Source of the DNA: Tubulanus polymorphus
Taxonomy: Eukaryota; Nemertea; Palaeonemertea; Tubulaniformes; Tubulanidae
DNA length: 64,000 bases
Direction: 5' to 3'
NCBI RefSeq assembly: GCF_964204645.1
Contig: NC_134030.1
Span: 11,716,278-11,780,277 of the forward strand
The position numbers and the translations under genes are program-made. The notes under the pieces were generated by a model. The model was not told the origin of the DNA and ran no database searches. It saw only the letters and a program-made list of their open reading frames with translations. Shown here piece after piece: positions 53,851 to 64,000 of the stretch. The first letter of the stretch is position 1; every line of letters starts with the position of its first letter.

Positions 53851-54850
53851 ATGAGTACTGATGACACCAAGATGGCTGTCAATTGCGTCATAATTGGCTG
53901 ATCAAAAATACCTGTCTCAGGTATAAAACATCCCTTTTCTAAAATACCCATCACAAATTGCAATGAGAAATGGCAAACCAGTAGGGAGCTAAATGACTCG
54001 GAATTCGGGCCGATATTGACATTTTTGGGCACTAAAAAGGTCATAGGACGGTCATCTTGAGTCCGACCGACCCAATTTTTGTTATGCTGATGGGCCCTGG
54101 GGGGATTCACATATAACCGAAAGATCAAGGTAATTGATCAAAGCGTCTTCAAAATTTCCCTCAAAAAGTTCAAAAATGTGTAAAAAGTGTTGATTTTGGC
54201 GAACAACAATGGCTGCCAGTCGGCCATATTGATTCTGACAGGGCCAGTTTTTTTGGGCTGGAGATGATGTGTCTAGGGTAGAAACATGTGTAACCCAAAT
54301 ATCAAGACATTACATTGAAGCGTCTTCAAAACTTCCCAAATTAACTGGATTCCGTCTACGGACGGACGGACGGACGAAAAGTGAACGCAATCGCCCGCTG
54401 GGACTAAAGTCCCAAGTGGGCTAAAAAGCAGAAAAAAGTATTTTTGAAATATTAAGAGGGTTATTGTTAGATGAAGAAAAATAAACTAGAGGACCAAAGG
54501 TCCAGTTCTCTCGAGCTCCTGTTTTATTAACACAGTACAATTTTGATTTTCGAAGTAACACAGGAAGTAGCATATGCTTTAAATTAATTATTTTTCCTCT
54601 CAAAGATTGATTCATGCTGAACAAAGCTTAAATTAGTTTGATATTTTTTGCTGAATAATATCAAATTGGATTTGTTCGTAAGCACATGGCTAATTAGCAT
54701 ATCACAACATCCACGCCTACGACAGCGACTTGAGAAAACACTTTTTTACCCAACCCTTACACAATTGTGCATTTAAAAAGACCTTCCATATACTGAGTCA
54801 ATTTAAGATTTTACAAAATCAAACTTGAAATGATTATTGTGCGGTATCGT
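53850..54850 (+). repeat. Dispersed repeat family, plus copy 2
   Basis: A direct copy of 49,400-50,230, ending with an ACGGACGGACGGACG run near 54,357 and CACATGGCTAATTAGCATAT near 54,682. The 154-bp array upstream of this copy, and its half unit upstream of the other, show that array plus tail form one repeat family. Confidence 0.8.
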
Positions 54851-55240
54851 CCACACAGCAAAAAAGCGCAATGCTGACAACTGACTACATTGTCCTTATA
54901 TTCATCCGCACAGACACGAATGCATAAACAACTCACCAATCGAAAAATAGTTAAATCATGACAATTTATTTATTCATTATACATCATAATAACTCTGGAA
55001 TCATAAGTGCCAAAATGTATATTAGCCCTGAAATTATGGAACTATTTGTTCAGCGCGCATGCATACATGTGTGTGCTTCGCACGACAGGCAGCATAGACA
55101 ACCGATCTCCAGGCATCGTCATGATAGCTCTCTCGTTCCCCGAGAGTTAAAAACATGTATTCCATAGCGTTTGTTACATTTTAACTTCAAAAACATAAGG
55201 GCCAGTAGGTAAGGTGCAGGACCAGAAGTTTCAGAATCCA
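54851..55240. other. Intergenic, no gene recognised
   Basis: No supported coding region. The ORF at 54,958 has no recognisable motif. Confidence 0.4.
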
Positions 55241-55920
55241 CTGGTCCCTGTGACCGTCCGTCCGTCCCTCCGCATGAGCTTGTGAATGCGATTCAAGAAG
55301 AACCGTTGATCGCAGGACTATGATATTACACAGTATGATTTTGCCTAGGGAGAGGATGTGCACTATTGATTTTGGGGTCCAAAGACCAAAGGTCAAGGTC
55401 ACTACACGTCATTCATGTGAAACCTTGTGAACGTTATTCAAGAAGAACCGTCGATAGCAGTACCATAATATTATGTAGTATGATTACCCCTAGGAAGAGG
55501 ATGTGCCCTATTGATTCTGGGATCCAAGGTCAAGGTCACTTCAGGTTTTCACGTGAAACCTTTTGTCGTGAATGTGATTCAGAAAGAACTGTTCATAGCA
55601 ATAAAATGATATTACATCGCATGATTACACCAAGGGAGAGGATGTGCCCAATTGATTTTGGGGAAAAAGTCAAGGTCACTAGATATCATTCATATGAAAC
55701 CTTGTAAACACGATTCAAAAACCATTGATAACGGAACAATGCTATTTCATAGTATGATTACCCCTGGGGAGAGGATGTGCATTAGTGATTTTGGAGTTCT
55801 AGGGTCAAAGGTCAAGGTTGATAGACGTCTTTTGCCTAAAACCCTGTAAACTCAATTCTTAAATAACCATTCATAGCAGGAAAATGATATTTCATAGTAT
55901 GGTTATCCCTGGATACACTC
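55241..55920. repeat. About 138-bp tandem repeat with AAGGTCAAGGTCAC core
   Basis: GAGAGGATGTGC or a variant recurs near 55,350, 55,493, 55,634 and 55,771 and GGTCAAGGTCAC follows in each unit. Other shared blocks are AAACCTTGTGAAC and AGTATGATTACCCC. The ORFs at 55,187, 55,366 and 55,652 are read through the array. Repeats of this type, with a TCAAGGTCA core, are common in molluscs and related animals as I recall. Confidence 0.88.
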
Positions 55921-57992
55921 ATCATTTTTCTATACCAAAGATCAGTGTCTTCAGGGGTCATTCATTCCCTACTGGCTATCGCGGACATAGATACGTAGTA
56001 TCGAATTGCCTTGTTTTTTCTTATTTCTAAACCCTGCATTTGTGAACATCGCTGACATATATTGTAGGATGGCTGTGGAAAAAACTAAAACGTTAAATTT
56101 AAAACAAGAAAACAATTTCTTAAAATGGACTCCATGTTAGTAAGTGTGAACTTTTAATAAAACTGTCTTTAATTAGAACTTTCTTGAATAACATCTTCGA
56201 AAAGATTGATGATGGGAATTTCAAGATTTAACAAACGTTCATAATCTAAATATACCCTGAGAAAAGATGACATAAGCAACTAAAACTAAGAGAAAAAGCT
56301 TACGAATTCGTACAAGGCGGTACAAACTAACTGATTGTTTACTCATCGGTTCTTCAAATCATACGGACACAGTCATAAACCTAATCAGATGCTGCTATAA
56401 ATTCTTCAAATTTCAGGCCAGTAAAAATTAACCAGGCCCGTTACTGACGGAACATTTATTGACTGACTGTAGTTGTGTAGGTAAGTGTCAGTGGGTTGTA
56501 CCGCGTGCACGAACTCAAGTCGCGCGTTATCTATCATAGGTGTTATCGAATACTGATACATAGACAGCGAACGCTGCGTGTATATGAAGCAATATTGCCG
56601 ACGCGCTCGTACTCGGACGAATCGACACGCAGTATTCTCATCACAGTGCCGCAGTTAACAAAATAAATACAGATAATAGGGGTCCAATAAGGATCTTAAT
56701 GCGAAAATTTACAAATTTATACACTATGGCCAGCCTGTTAGCTTTTCATAAATGTGGCAAATGATGCATTCTGTGATTTGAATGGCCTTAAGCTTTTAAT
56801 CATTTTCAATTTGTGCACTATCATCCTCCGACTTCCCAGGAATTCGCTTGCTGCTAACGAAATCTTTAGATCCTGCATGTTCCAAGGAAAGAGAGTCTAC
56901 TGTTATTACCTTTCTTAGCGCAGAAGCCTGTTTTGTGCAGCGTCATTCAAAACTAACATTCACCTTCTTAACTGGTGTTTAACATTTTAACCAAAACATA
57001 ACACTGAAGATGTTTCCACTGAAATAATATATTTTTTTCTTCTCAATTTACATATCAGGTAAAACAAACAATTCACCAGCTAGTTTTTCTCAACCAACAT
57101 TAAATTGACCAACATTAATTTTCCGGTCAGCCATGCCCACTGCACACTGCAAAAATGGATGACTATCTTGACATCTCGTGCGACAAAGATAGTCATTTGA
57201 ATAAGCAAAATTGTATGAAGTTGTTTGTAACTGTATGATATACGTTCATCTAGAGTGCTTTTTTAGTCTTTTCTAATGGTTTGCTAACATTGGCTGCTGA
57301 TTATGCAACTGTCTTTGAAAGAACTCCTATTAAAGAACACAGTACATGTGTATTCTCATTCAAATGGCAAGCCAGCATCTTACATCTTACTATCTTACAA
57401 AACCGGAGACAAAAGGACGAAATTGTATTTGGAAAAAGATTGCCACTTTATAGATACACCCAATTTTCATTACTGAAGTTTTCAAATTCAAACAAATATA
57501 ATTATTTATGGACATATGTTAGAACCTCGTTGAATATTGCGAAATATTTTTCTCTGGCGACTGTTTATGTGCAATATATAAGAAGCCAATGCTGGACAAT
57601 GCACTGACAAGGAATATGACATCAAACCAGCGATGATAAAAGTTGAACTGTAGGTCTCCCAAAACTTCTGTTATTATCGACCTGAAAAATCAATATGATG
57701 TAAGCCAATGCATGAGTTACGTATGTTAAGTTTTTTGGCAAAGTTGTTATTTTGACCAGAGGCCCAAAGACCTTGTTAACCTGAGAATATCGTTGTCACA
57801 ATGGAGATTTGTCGTACGATAGCCACACTTAGACGTGGTATGATTAAAACATTACTATTTATAAATTTTATAGATAAGAAATAAAGTATATGATATTGCC
57901 CACTAGTTTTTCTGTGCTTTTTAATCACTCGAGTTTCAGGCTTTGTTTTAAAATTACTTCAACTTGCATCATATATTACCCCTAATTATATA
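55921..57992. other. Intergenic, no gene recognised
   Basis: Unique-looking AT-rich sequence. The ORF at 57,281-57,607 has no family I recognise. No splice-consistent exon set was found. Confidence 0.4.
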
Positions 57993-58165
57993 CAGTGAAA
58001 CATGCTTAATCCATATTGGTTTAATTGGGATTTTGGTCTAATCCGAACAATATTTGCTGTCTAAAACTTCCTTTATATATAAGAAAATTATCTTTAATCC
58101 AGATTTCCCTTAATCCAGATGAATTTTGTTGGTCCCTAATCATCAGAATTAAGCAGATTCTACTG
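57993..58165. mobile_element. Mariner-like miniature element (173 bp)
   Basis: Left terminus CAGTGAAACATGCTTAATCC and right terminus AATTAAGCAGATTCTACTG are inverted, with TA on each side. Internal phrases TTTAATCCAGAT and TTAATTGGGATTTTGG are AT-rich. It has no ORF. Confidence 0.8.
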
Positions 58166-58378
58166 TATAGTTATATATTACCTTACAAGGGTGGATAGAT
58201 AATAATCACGAATAAAATAGATAAGAACTTCATACATAGTACCCGTACGTAACACTCACCTATATTCTGAAGGCATGTTCATCCGCATGAGTAAAACCGA
58301 AGACACAAAATACATTCCCTAGAAATTAAATTTTAATTACCTCAATCAAATATTCACTCTTTATAAACCAAACACAAT

Positions 58379-58567
58379 TGTTGAGGAAGTTAGTTCATAT
58401 TCGTATTGCTAGTATGCCGTAACCTAATCCGTATACTACTGAAAACCAAATTCTGTATACGTGTAGTGTATGCTACGTGGTAGTGATAGTCAAGCAGAAA
58501 TAAACATTATATGTTCTGTTAAATATATCGTGTTTTGTCCTGTGTGCCGGACCTCGGAAAGTCAACA
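58379..58567 (+). repeat. 5' LTR
   Basis: TGTTGAGGAAGTTAGTTCAT to AAAGTCAACA, 189 bp. TGTTCTGTTAAATATATCG near the end and AAATAAACATTA hold the likely poly(A) signal. The primer-binding site TGGTGGCAGCGTA follows without a gap at 58,568. Confidence 0.93.
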
Positions 58568-58580
58568 TGGTGGCAGCGTA
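58568..58580 (+). promoter_or_regulatory. Primer-binding site
   Basis: TGGTGGCAGCGTA immediately follows the LTR. Eleven bases pair with a Leu tRNA 3' end (CGCTGCCACCA). It is identical to the site at 33,342. Confidence 0.8.
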
Positions 58581-58687
58581 AGTCAGAACGTATTATATGG
58601 TAAATTGGTAATCAATCGCTGGTCCTCGGTTTGATTATAACAAAAACAAGTGTTTTGTTTTGCTGAGATCGTCATCGGAGAGAAGAG

Positions 58688-59560
58688 ATGATGGCTGATT
58701 CTGCTGCTGTATTTCAGCCCCCTACATATCTAAATGTAGCGGAGGGGAACATTGCGGAAAATTTCCGAAAGAGGAAACGAAGGTTAGAAATTTATTTGCA
58801 AGCGAGTGGTGCGTTCTAAGAGAAACCACCTGCGAGACAGACTGCCATAATTTAGCAGTGTGCTGGACCGCAGGTCAACGAGATATATGACCAGTTTGAA
58901 TGGGAAAACGAAGAGGATGAGTTAAAACCAGATGTTGTCCCGAGCACATTAGAGAAATATTGCAACCCAAGACAGAATGAGGAACTGATGACTCATTGTT
59001 TCTGGTCAATTACATGGCAGGAACCATTCGATGTTTTTCTCACCAAGCTTTGAACTTGAGCCGATTGGTGTAACTTTAAGGAGAAAAATCGCATGATTCG
59101 AGATAAGATCGTTTTCTCTGTTCCAGTAAAACTGCAAGAACGTCTCCTGCGAGAGGACATGCTGGACCTAAAGAAAGCGGTCGACATATGTAGAGCATAT
59201 GAACAATCGTTATCTCATGCGAGAGAAATCCATGATGCGCATGTTTAATCCGGAAATGGGGTTAAAGTAAACAGAATCAGTACGAACCAGATGGTTTCCA
59301 AACCACGAGCTGCACATGCTGCGAAAGGAAAGGGAAGACCGAAGAATCAAAGACAGCCAATTACAGACTGCGATTTCTGTGGTTACAAACATGCAGCCGG
59401 AAAAGAAAGAAAGACGGTCAGAATCATTTTAAAGCAAAATGTAAGTCGAAAATACATGCAGTCGATATTTCGAGTGAAAAACGGCTCGACTTTGGAGACG
59501 ACTGCTGGCTTAATGCCGTGCAGGCTGACACGAAAGCGGTTTAACAAGCACGGATGCAAG
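58688..59560 (+). pseudogene. Gag remnant with zinc-finger segment
   Basis: ATGATGGCTGAT starts a gag frame (FQPPTYLNVAEGNIAENFRK, RRLEIYLQASGAF) that stops at 58,820. Later, in other frames, MIRDKIVFSVPVKLQERLLR and LDLKKAVDICRAYEQS are the conserved C-terminal capsid helices of this Gypsy group. CDFCGYKHAAGKE near 59,360 begins a zinc-binding nucleocapsid segment whose remaining ligands are shifted out of frame. Confidence 0.7.
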
Positions 59561-59832
59561 TGAATGATTGCGATATCAAATTTCAAGTCGATAGCGGCGC
59601 AAATGTGAATACTATTTGCCAACGTTTCGTACGAAAAGAACAAGTTCGTGAAAGAACGAAGAATCTCATAATGTGGAACCACACTCAGATGAAGCCTTTG
59701 GGTGAAACTACGTTGACAGTGACTAATCTGCGTAACACAACACCGAGTCCGATTTACCGTCGTGCCGAACAAGTTTATATGTCTACTTGGTCTCAAAACG
59801 ATACAAGACATGAATTTAATAACTGTGAATAA
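59554..59832 (+). pseudogene. Retroviral-type aspartic protease remnant
   Basis: DIKFQVDSGANVNTICQRFV carries the D-S-G catalytic triplet. WNHTQMKPLGETTLTV matches the flap-downstream region. The frame stops at 59,830 before reverse transcriptase. A 31-bp tandem duplication (GAACCACTGGGTGATCTTGG) lies just after it at 59,864-59,925. Confidence 0.7.
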
Positions 59833-60039
59833 TGATCACTTCATTTCTGCAATGAAAACAGAGCCCGAACCACTGGGTGATCTTGGCATAGCCCCCCGAA
59901 CCACTGGGTGATCTTGGCATAGCCCACCTGACTGTAGATCCCGATGTTCACCCGTGACAGCTCTCGTGTAGGAAGATACCGTTAGCCCTACATGCCGATG
60001 TAAAGAATGAACTAGAACGATTAGTTGACTGTGGTGTGC

Positions 60040-60726
60040 TGGTTCCGAACCAACCCAATGGGTCAGCCAGATGGCAGTGGTCCGTAAACCGAACGGTAAC
60101 CTCTGCATATGTATTGATCCGAAGCCGCTAAACGATGCGTTACAATGCGAACATTACAAGCTGACGACGGTAGATGATGTCCTACCCATGTTACGGAATG
60201 TGAAGGTATTCAGTAAGCTAGATGTGAAAGAAGCTTATTGCCATGTTCGTCTCAATCAGGAATCGAGTCTGCTAACCACAATCATCACACCTTTTGGCCA
60301 ATTCTGATGGGCGCGTTTACCATTTGGTTTGAAGGTCAGCAGTGGCGGCTCGATGAAGCGCTGTCCGGTATTGCGGGTGTTTTCTCGATCGCTGATGATT
60401 TGACTGTTGCTGGATGCGGCAACACGATGGCAGAAGCGACTACCGATAATCAAGGGAAACTAGAAAAACTATACAAGCGCTGTGAAGAAGAAAATATAAT
60501 TCTGAACAATGACAAAGCTGAGATCGGAAAGACAGCGATCAAAATACATGGTCATCTGTTGAAGAATGAGGGCGTCAAGGCAGAACAGTCGAAGATTGCG
60601 GCAATATGTAAGATGCCTGCACCCACAGATGTCACCGGTATCAAACGGTTGTGTTGTATATGGTGCAGGACCTGGCTCGTTTTCTGCCGAACCTGGCACG
60701 TGACCTTGAGCCCATTCGTGCACTGA
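60040..60726 (+). pseudogene. Gypsy reverse transcriptase remnant
   Basis: VVRKPNGNLCICIDPKPLND, VFSKLDVKEAYCHVRLN (first Asp) and TPFGQF are in one frame to 60,306. After a frameshift near 60,300, FSIADDLTVAGCGNTMAEA (the xxDD active site), LNNDKAEIGKTAIKIHGHLL and the SKIAAICKMPAPTDVTGIKR thumb/connection segment follow. It is frameshifted and dead. Confidence 0.85.
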
Positions 60727-61030
60727 CCAGAAATGATGCCCCATGGAATTGACGACCACACCTGTATTGGCGTACTTCGACCCAGCTAAACCGGTTGTAC
60801 TGTTAAGTGGACAGCAGCAAGGATGGGCTCGGAGCCTTCTTACTACAAGACAAACATCCCGTTGAATATACCTCTCATAGGCTAACCTCTGCTGAACGTA
60901 ATTGGGAGAAGTAGATGCTGTCGTTCGTATTTGTGTTGGAACGATTCGACCAATATACATATGGCCGTAGCATCACAGTCGAGAATGACCACAAGCCGTT
61001 AGCGTTGATCTTGAAGAAACCATTAAATCT
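60727..61030 (+). pseudogene. RNase H remnant
   Basis: Across several frames from about 60,762: LAYFDPAKPV, KDGLGAFLLQDKHPVEYTSH, RLTSAERNWEK, FVFVLERFDQYTYG and DHKPLALILKKPL. These are the usual RNase H steps of Gypsy pol. It ends at 61,030 where integrase sequence is joined directly. Confidence 0.75.
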
Positions 61031-61967
61031 TGCACCGAATTGTCTTCAGGCATTGAGAAATTAAAGAAGCATTTTGCCAGATTCGGCATTCCGCAATTTA
61101 TTGCGTCGGAATTTGCGAAAATTGCGCGGCAGTGGGGAATCATTCACGTTATGTCCTCACCTTGTCATCACTCAAACCAACGGAAAAGCCGAGGCTGCTG
61201 TGAAAGTGATGAAACAAATGATGCTGAAAGCGCTCAGAGATGGTACTGACCAATCTCTTGCTCTCTTGGAGCAGCATAACACTCCAATGCAGGACACCGA
61301 TCTTAGTCCTGCGCAGATGTTATTCGGTGGTGGTACTCATTCGTTGCTTCCATCTTTGTGGCGAAACGCCCATGGAACCTTGGATTCGCGCGCAGCGGAG
61401 AAGCGAGTTAAGCATACAGCAACCGTAAAACATCACCATGACAAAAGTCCTTTCAATCTCTGCCCTCTCCGAGTTGGTCAAATAGTGTCTTTTGGTGCAT
61501 AAGGAGGGAAAAAGATGGGTTTTAGGTGAAATCACTGATGTGCGTGTTACAAATGGTGGCGTGTATCCCAGAAACAGTGTGCATATCCGCCCAACCTGTG
61601 TCAAACCGTGTCCGGTGATCCTAGCGAAACTGTATCATTCGAACGTTCGATAGTTCCGAAGCACGCGGAATTGAAAGCAGGTGACACTAGCCGTGGTGCT
61701 CACTCCTCCATATCTGAGTCTGAAATTCAGAATCGCGAAACGACTGTATCACCCGCTGATCGCGAAAATGACAACCCTGTGGCTGGCGAGATTCCTGATG
61801 ATACTCTGGAAACCGTATCTGCCCGGTCGCAGCGTATCCGCAGACAACCCCAGTACTTGAAGGACTATTATTTTAATCCGTATGCATCAAGTCGATATGT
61901 AATAAGCCCTACAGTTGCTGTTAGCAATCACCTATGCATGCTTAATTTAGTTATATTAGTATTTTGA
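61031..61967 (+). pseudogene. Integrase C-terminal remnant
   Basis: IEKLKKHFARFGIPQFIASE joins the RNase H remnant, so the integrase zinc-binding domain and first catalytic Asp are deleted. After a frame change, TNGKAEAAVKVMKQMM carries the catalytic Glu, with LSPAQMLFGGGTHSLLPSL and a basic region after it. The pol tail RSQRIRRQPQYLKDYYFNPY is near 61,830-61,890. Confidence 0.8.
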
Positions 61968-62070
61968 TTTAGATATTGTGTTATGATAAGAAGACAATCA
62001 TAAATTTGATTAATTTGCATTTAGAATTTAGAGATTTGTATCTTGATAGTTTGCATGGGTCATAATATCT

Positions 62071-62272
62071 TAGGAAAGGGGGATGTTGATGAAGTTAGTT
62101 CATATTCGTATTGCTAGTTTGACGTAACCTTATCCATATATTACTGAAAACCGGATTCTGTATACGTGTACTGTATGCTACATTGTAGTGATAGTCAAGC
62201 AGAAATAAACATCATATGTTCTTTTAAATATATTGTGTTTTGTCCGGTTTACTGGACCTCAGAAAGTCAACA
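62071..62272 (+). repeat. Polypurine tract and 3' LTR
   Basis: AGGAAAGGGGGA (62,072-62,083) is the polypurine tract. The LTR follows from TGTTGATGAAGTTAGTTCAT to AAAGTCAACA. Confidence 0.92.
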
Positions 62273-64000
62273 ACAAGAACATGAAATCAATTGTTCATGC
62301 AATGCTTAAACGCCCAATTTAGCTCTCAGCATGAGGTCAATGGAAATATACTGGGGGTAGGTGACGATGGTCAATGAGTGAACAATAATTAAGGGAATGT
62401 GCAAATTGATACAAAAATTACTATGTAGAGATAATTCCAGAAGGTAAACAATGAATAATTGCTTAGATTGCATTTAAAAAGGAGTTAACAACCACAATAC
62501 ACAGGTAAGACAATACATATTTATCTTAACACACAAGTAGTACTATATAGTTAACTATTTGACTTGAGGCACGAGCTTTCGCTACTTATGTATAGTAGCT
62601 TCATCAGGTGAATGAGTATAGTAAATGGAGAAACAACAGTATTTCTAGGCAAACTGACAATAATTAGAGAGAACTGAGTGAGCAAGGTAATTACAAATTG
62701 TCAGTCATTAGGTCGGTGTTGTCATATCGCCGAATCACAGAATAGCGGAATTTTCCAAAAACACAAAATTTCGTTATTTTCACTAAAGATAGTTACCGTG
62801 TTTTTCCACGGGATACCCTTTGTTGGACAAGGCACCGGTGGGGATGCATGTTTTCATTACCGGTACCTGGTAGGCCTATGTGATAATCTTTTACTATCGT
62901 CACTAAACAAATTAACGATACTTCCAAACGGGAAAATGAAGAATCTACGTAGGCAACCAATCTATCAACATTGACTGCTGACCCCATCACTGCAACTTAT
63001 CACCGTAACTTATGCATCGGGCCTGTACCCAAGGCAGTGCTTCGGGTGAAACCGCATCTACGAGCTCTGTGTATGTTACCATTAATAAACCTTTAACTAA
63101 TTCAATAAATACGGCATTGTAAAATGGATATAAAAACAATGGTTTATTTAGACTGTTTCACTAGTCGTATTGAGACCAAAACTGAGGTATGTTTTTATAT
63201 AGTCAAGAGAAAATCCCAAAATGAACGATGTTAGACGAAAACAGATAGACATTATGCATATCTCGCAGGAAAACCCGGTTACTATTATAGTGAAAGTGAA
63301 GAAATTCTGTGCTTTTAAAAAATTCCACGATTCCGTCATTCCGCGATATGACAACACCGTCATTAGGCAAGTAAGTAGATATATGATTAATTACAGAACA
63401 ACAAAATTAAACAAAATAAAAGAAAAATAAACCAATGAAAAAAATATCAAAGTAAAATAAATTATGAGAGATGAACGTTCCTAAGAGCAACAAATAACAA
63501 TAACGATAAGTCCGAAGGAATAAGTCTAGATATAATAAATAGAATTATGTTCTGTAGAGAGACATGAATCCAAGATCTCGATCAAGCCCAAGAGTGACAG
63601 TATCGCCGTGTTGAATTAGGTTTTGTTCCATGATTTTGGATGTTTATTATTAGAAGTGTTCATTTTATGTTATGCAGTTACTTATAGGTTACTGATATTG
63701 GGTTTGGAACATTGAAATGTTTGACAATATGTTATCCATTTTCTTATCTGATATCATTATTTACTAGCTTATCAGTACAGTTTTCATACATTGATTCATT
63801 TGGGAGAAAATTTGATTCAGATTAAAATTTAAATGTAGAAGAAATCAAACGCAGACGAGCACCTATCTACTAGCCAACCTGGCTGTTCCTCGCCTGCCAT
63901 ACGTGGAATCTTCTGTTGTCACAGTAGCACTGTGGGTACCCCATTGTATGCAGGAAATATCCTTTTTCTATCAATACGAAGAATCGGGAATGGGTTAAAA
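62273..64000. other. Intergenic, no gene recognised
   Basis: No supported coding region. A hammerhead-like core lies on minus at 62,562-62,610. The ORFs at 62,678, 62,793, 63,148 and 63,221 have no recognisable motif. Confidence 0.4.
62562..62610 (-). ncRNA. Hammerhead-ribozyme-like core
   Basis: On minus, CTGATGA is followed by AGCTACT, loop ATACATA, AGTAGC, then GAAA and GCTCGTGC. The CTGATGA and GAAA strands are canonical, stem II is perfect, and a two-base-pair stem III (GC/GC) is possible. Stem I pairing and a proper cleavage triplet are not convincing, so it may be decayed. Such motifs mark the terminal repeats of Penelope-like elements; no reverse transcriptase lies nearby. Confidence 0.5.

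Larger units (their letters stand above)
58379..62272 (+). mobile_element. Gypsy-type LTR retrotransposon with both LTRs
   Basis: Two 189-bp LTRs (58,379-58,567 and 62,084-62,272) start TGTTGA and end TCAACA. The flanks ACAAT and ACAAG suggest a 5-bp target duplication with one change. By eye the LTRs differ at about 19 positions, so the insertion is old. Gag, protease, reverse transcriptase, RNase H and integrase traces are in the usual order with many frame breaks and one internal deletion. Confidence 0.92.

Noticed and set aside
55187-55849. Overlapping ORFs with KVKVT repeats
   Set aside because: They are read through a tandem non-coding array in several frames.

Overview
The window looks like a piece of an animal nuclear genome. 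It has short exons with GT-AG introns, TTAGGG-like repeats, degenerate coding remnants and eukaryote-specific transposons, and no operons. A marine invertebrate, probably a lophotrochozoan, is the best guess; this is inferred from the repeat types (Penelope, Merlin, Harbinger, Tigger, hAT, Gypsy, and tandem repeats with the core AAGGTCAAGGTCAC), not from a host gene. I recognise no conserved single-copy host gene. Nearly all coding sequence belongs to mobile or virus-like elements, most of them broken and many nested. Layout, left half: 0-1.8 kb is the 3' part of a Gypsy element split by a foldback insertion. 5.7-7.4 kb holds a PIF/Harbinger transposase remnant and a CCHC zinc-knuckle ORF, both on minus. 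7.5-8.8 kb is copy 1 of an unusual AT-rich multi-ORF element. 9.2-10.1 kb is a large inverted repeat. 10.5-14.2 kb is a Merlin transposon with 8-bp target duplication, and 14.2-16.6 kb is a Penelope-like retroelement with inverted flanks and a 12-bp duplication. 16.9-17.4 kb is a terminal-inverted-repeat element. 18.5-20.6 kb is a second Harbinger with transposase and accessory gene in opposite orientations. 21-21.3 kb is telomere-like. 22.2-25.6 kb is copy 2 of the AT-rich element, interrupted by an inserted element and followed by a mariner-like miniature element. Right half: 26.7-31.9 kb is a Gypsy pol remnant followed by a zinc-finger ORF that a Tigger/pogo transposon has split. 31.8-33.4 kb is LTR-like and ends in a primer-binding site. 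33.7-35.3 kb is copy 3 of the AT-rich element, with an HNH endonuclease gene. 35.3-38.4 kb is a decayed hAT. 38.9-40.0 kb is a compact set of unrecognised small ORFs. 40,185-49,277 appears to be one 9.1-kb insertion bounded by a perfect 25-bp terminal inverted repeat backed by arrays of the palindrome TACACGTGTA. It carries unidentified exons and a younger hAT with a 765-codon open frame. 51.5-53.2 kb has a Ulp1-like protease exon and two transposon fragments. 53.2-55.9 kb holds two tandem arrays. 58.4-62.3 kb is a Gypsy-type retrotransposon with both LTRs and an internal deletion. The two most promising novelties are the AT-rich element, whose small ORFs (zinc finger, ORF A, membrane ORF B, membrane/zinc ORF C, HNH) recur in the same order in three copies, and the 9.1-kb element with CACGTG-array ends, which has split a 154-bp repeat unit whose two halves resume on either side.
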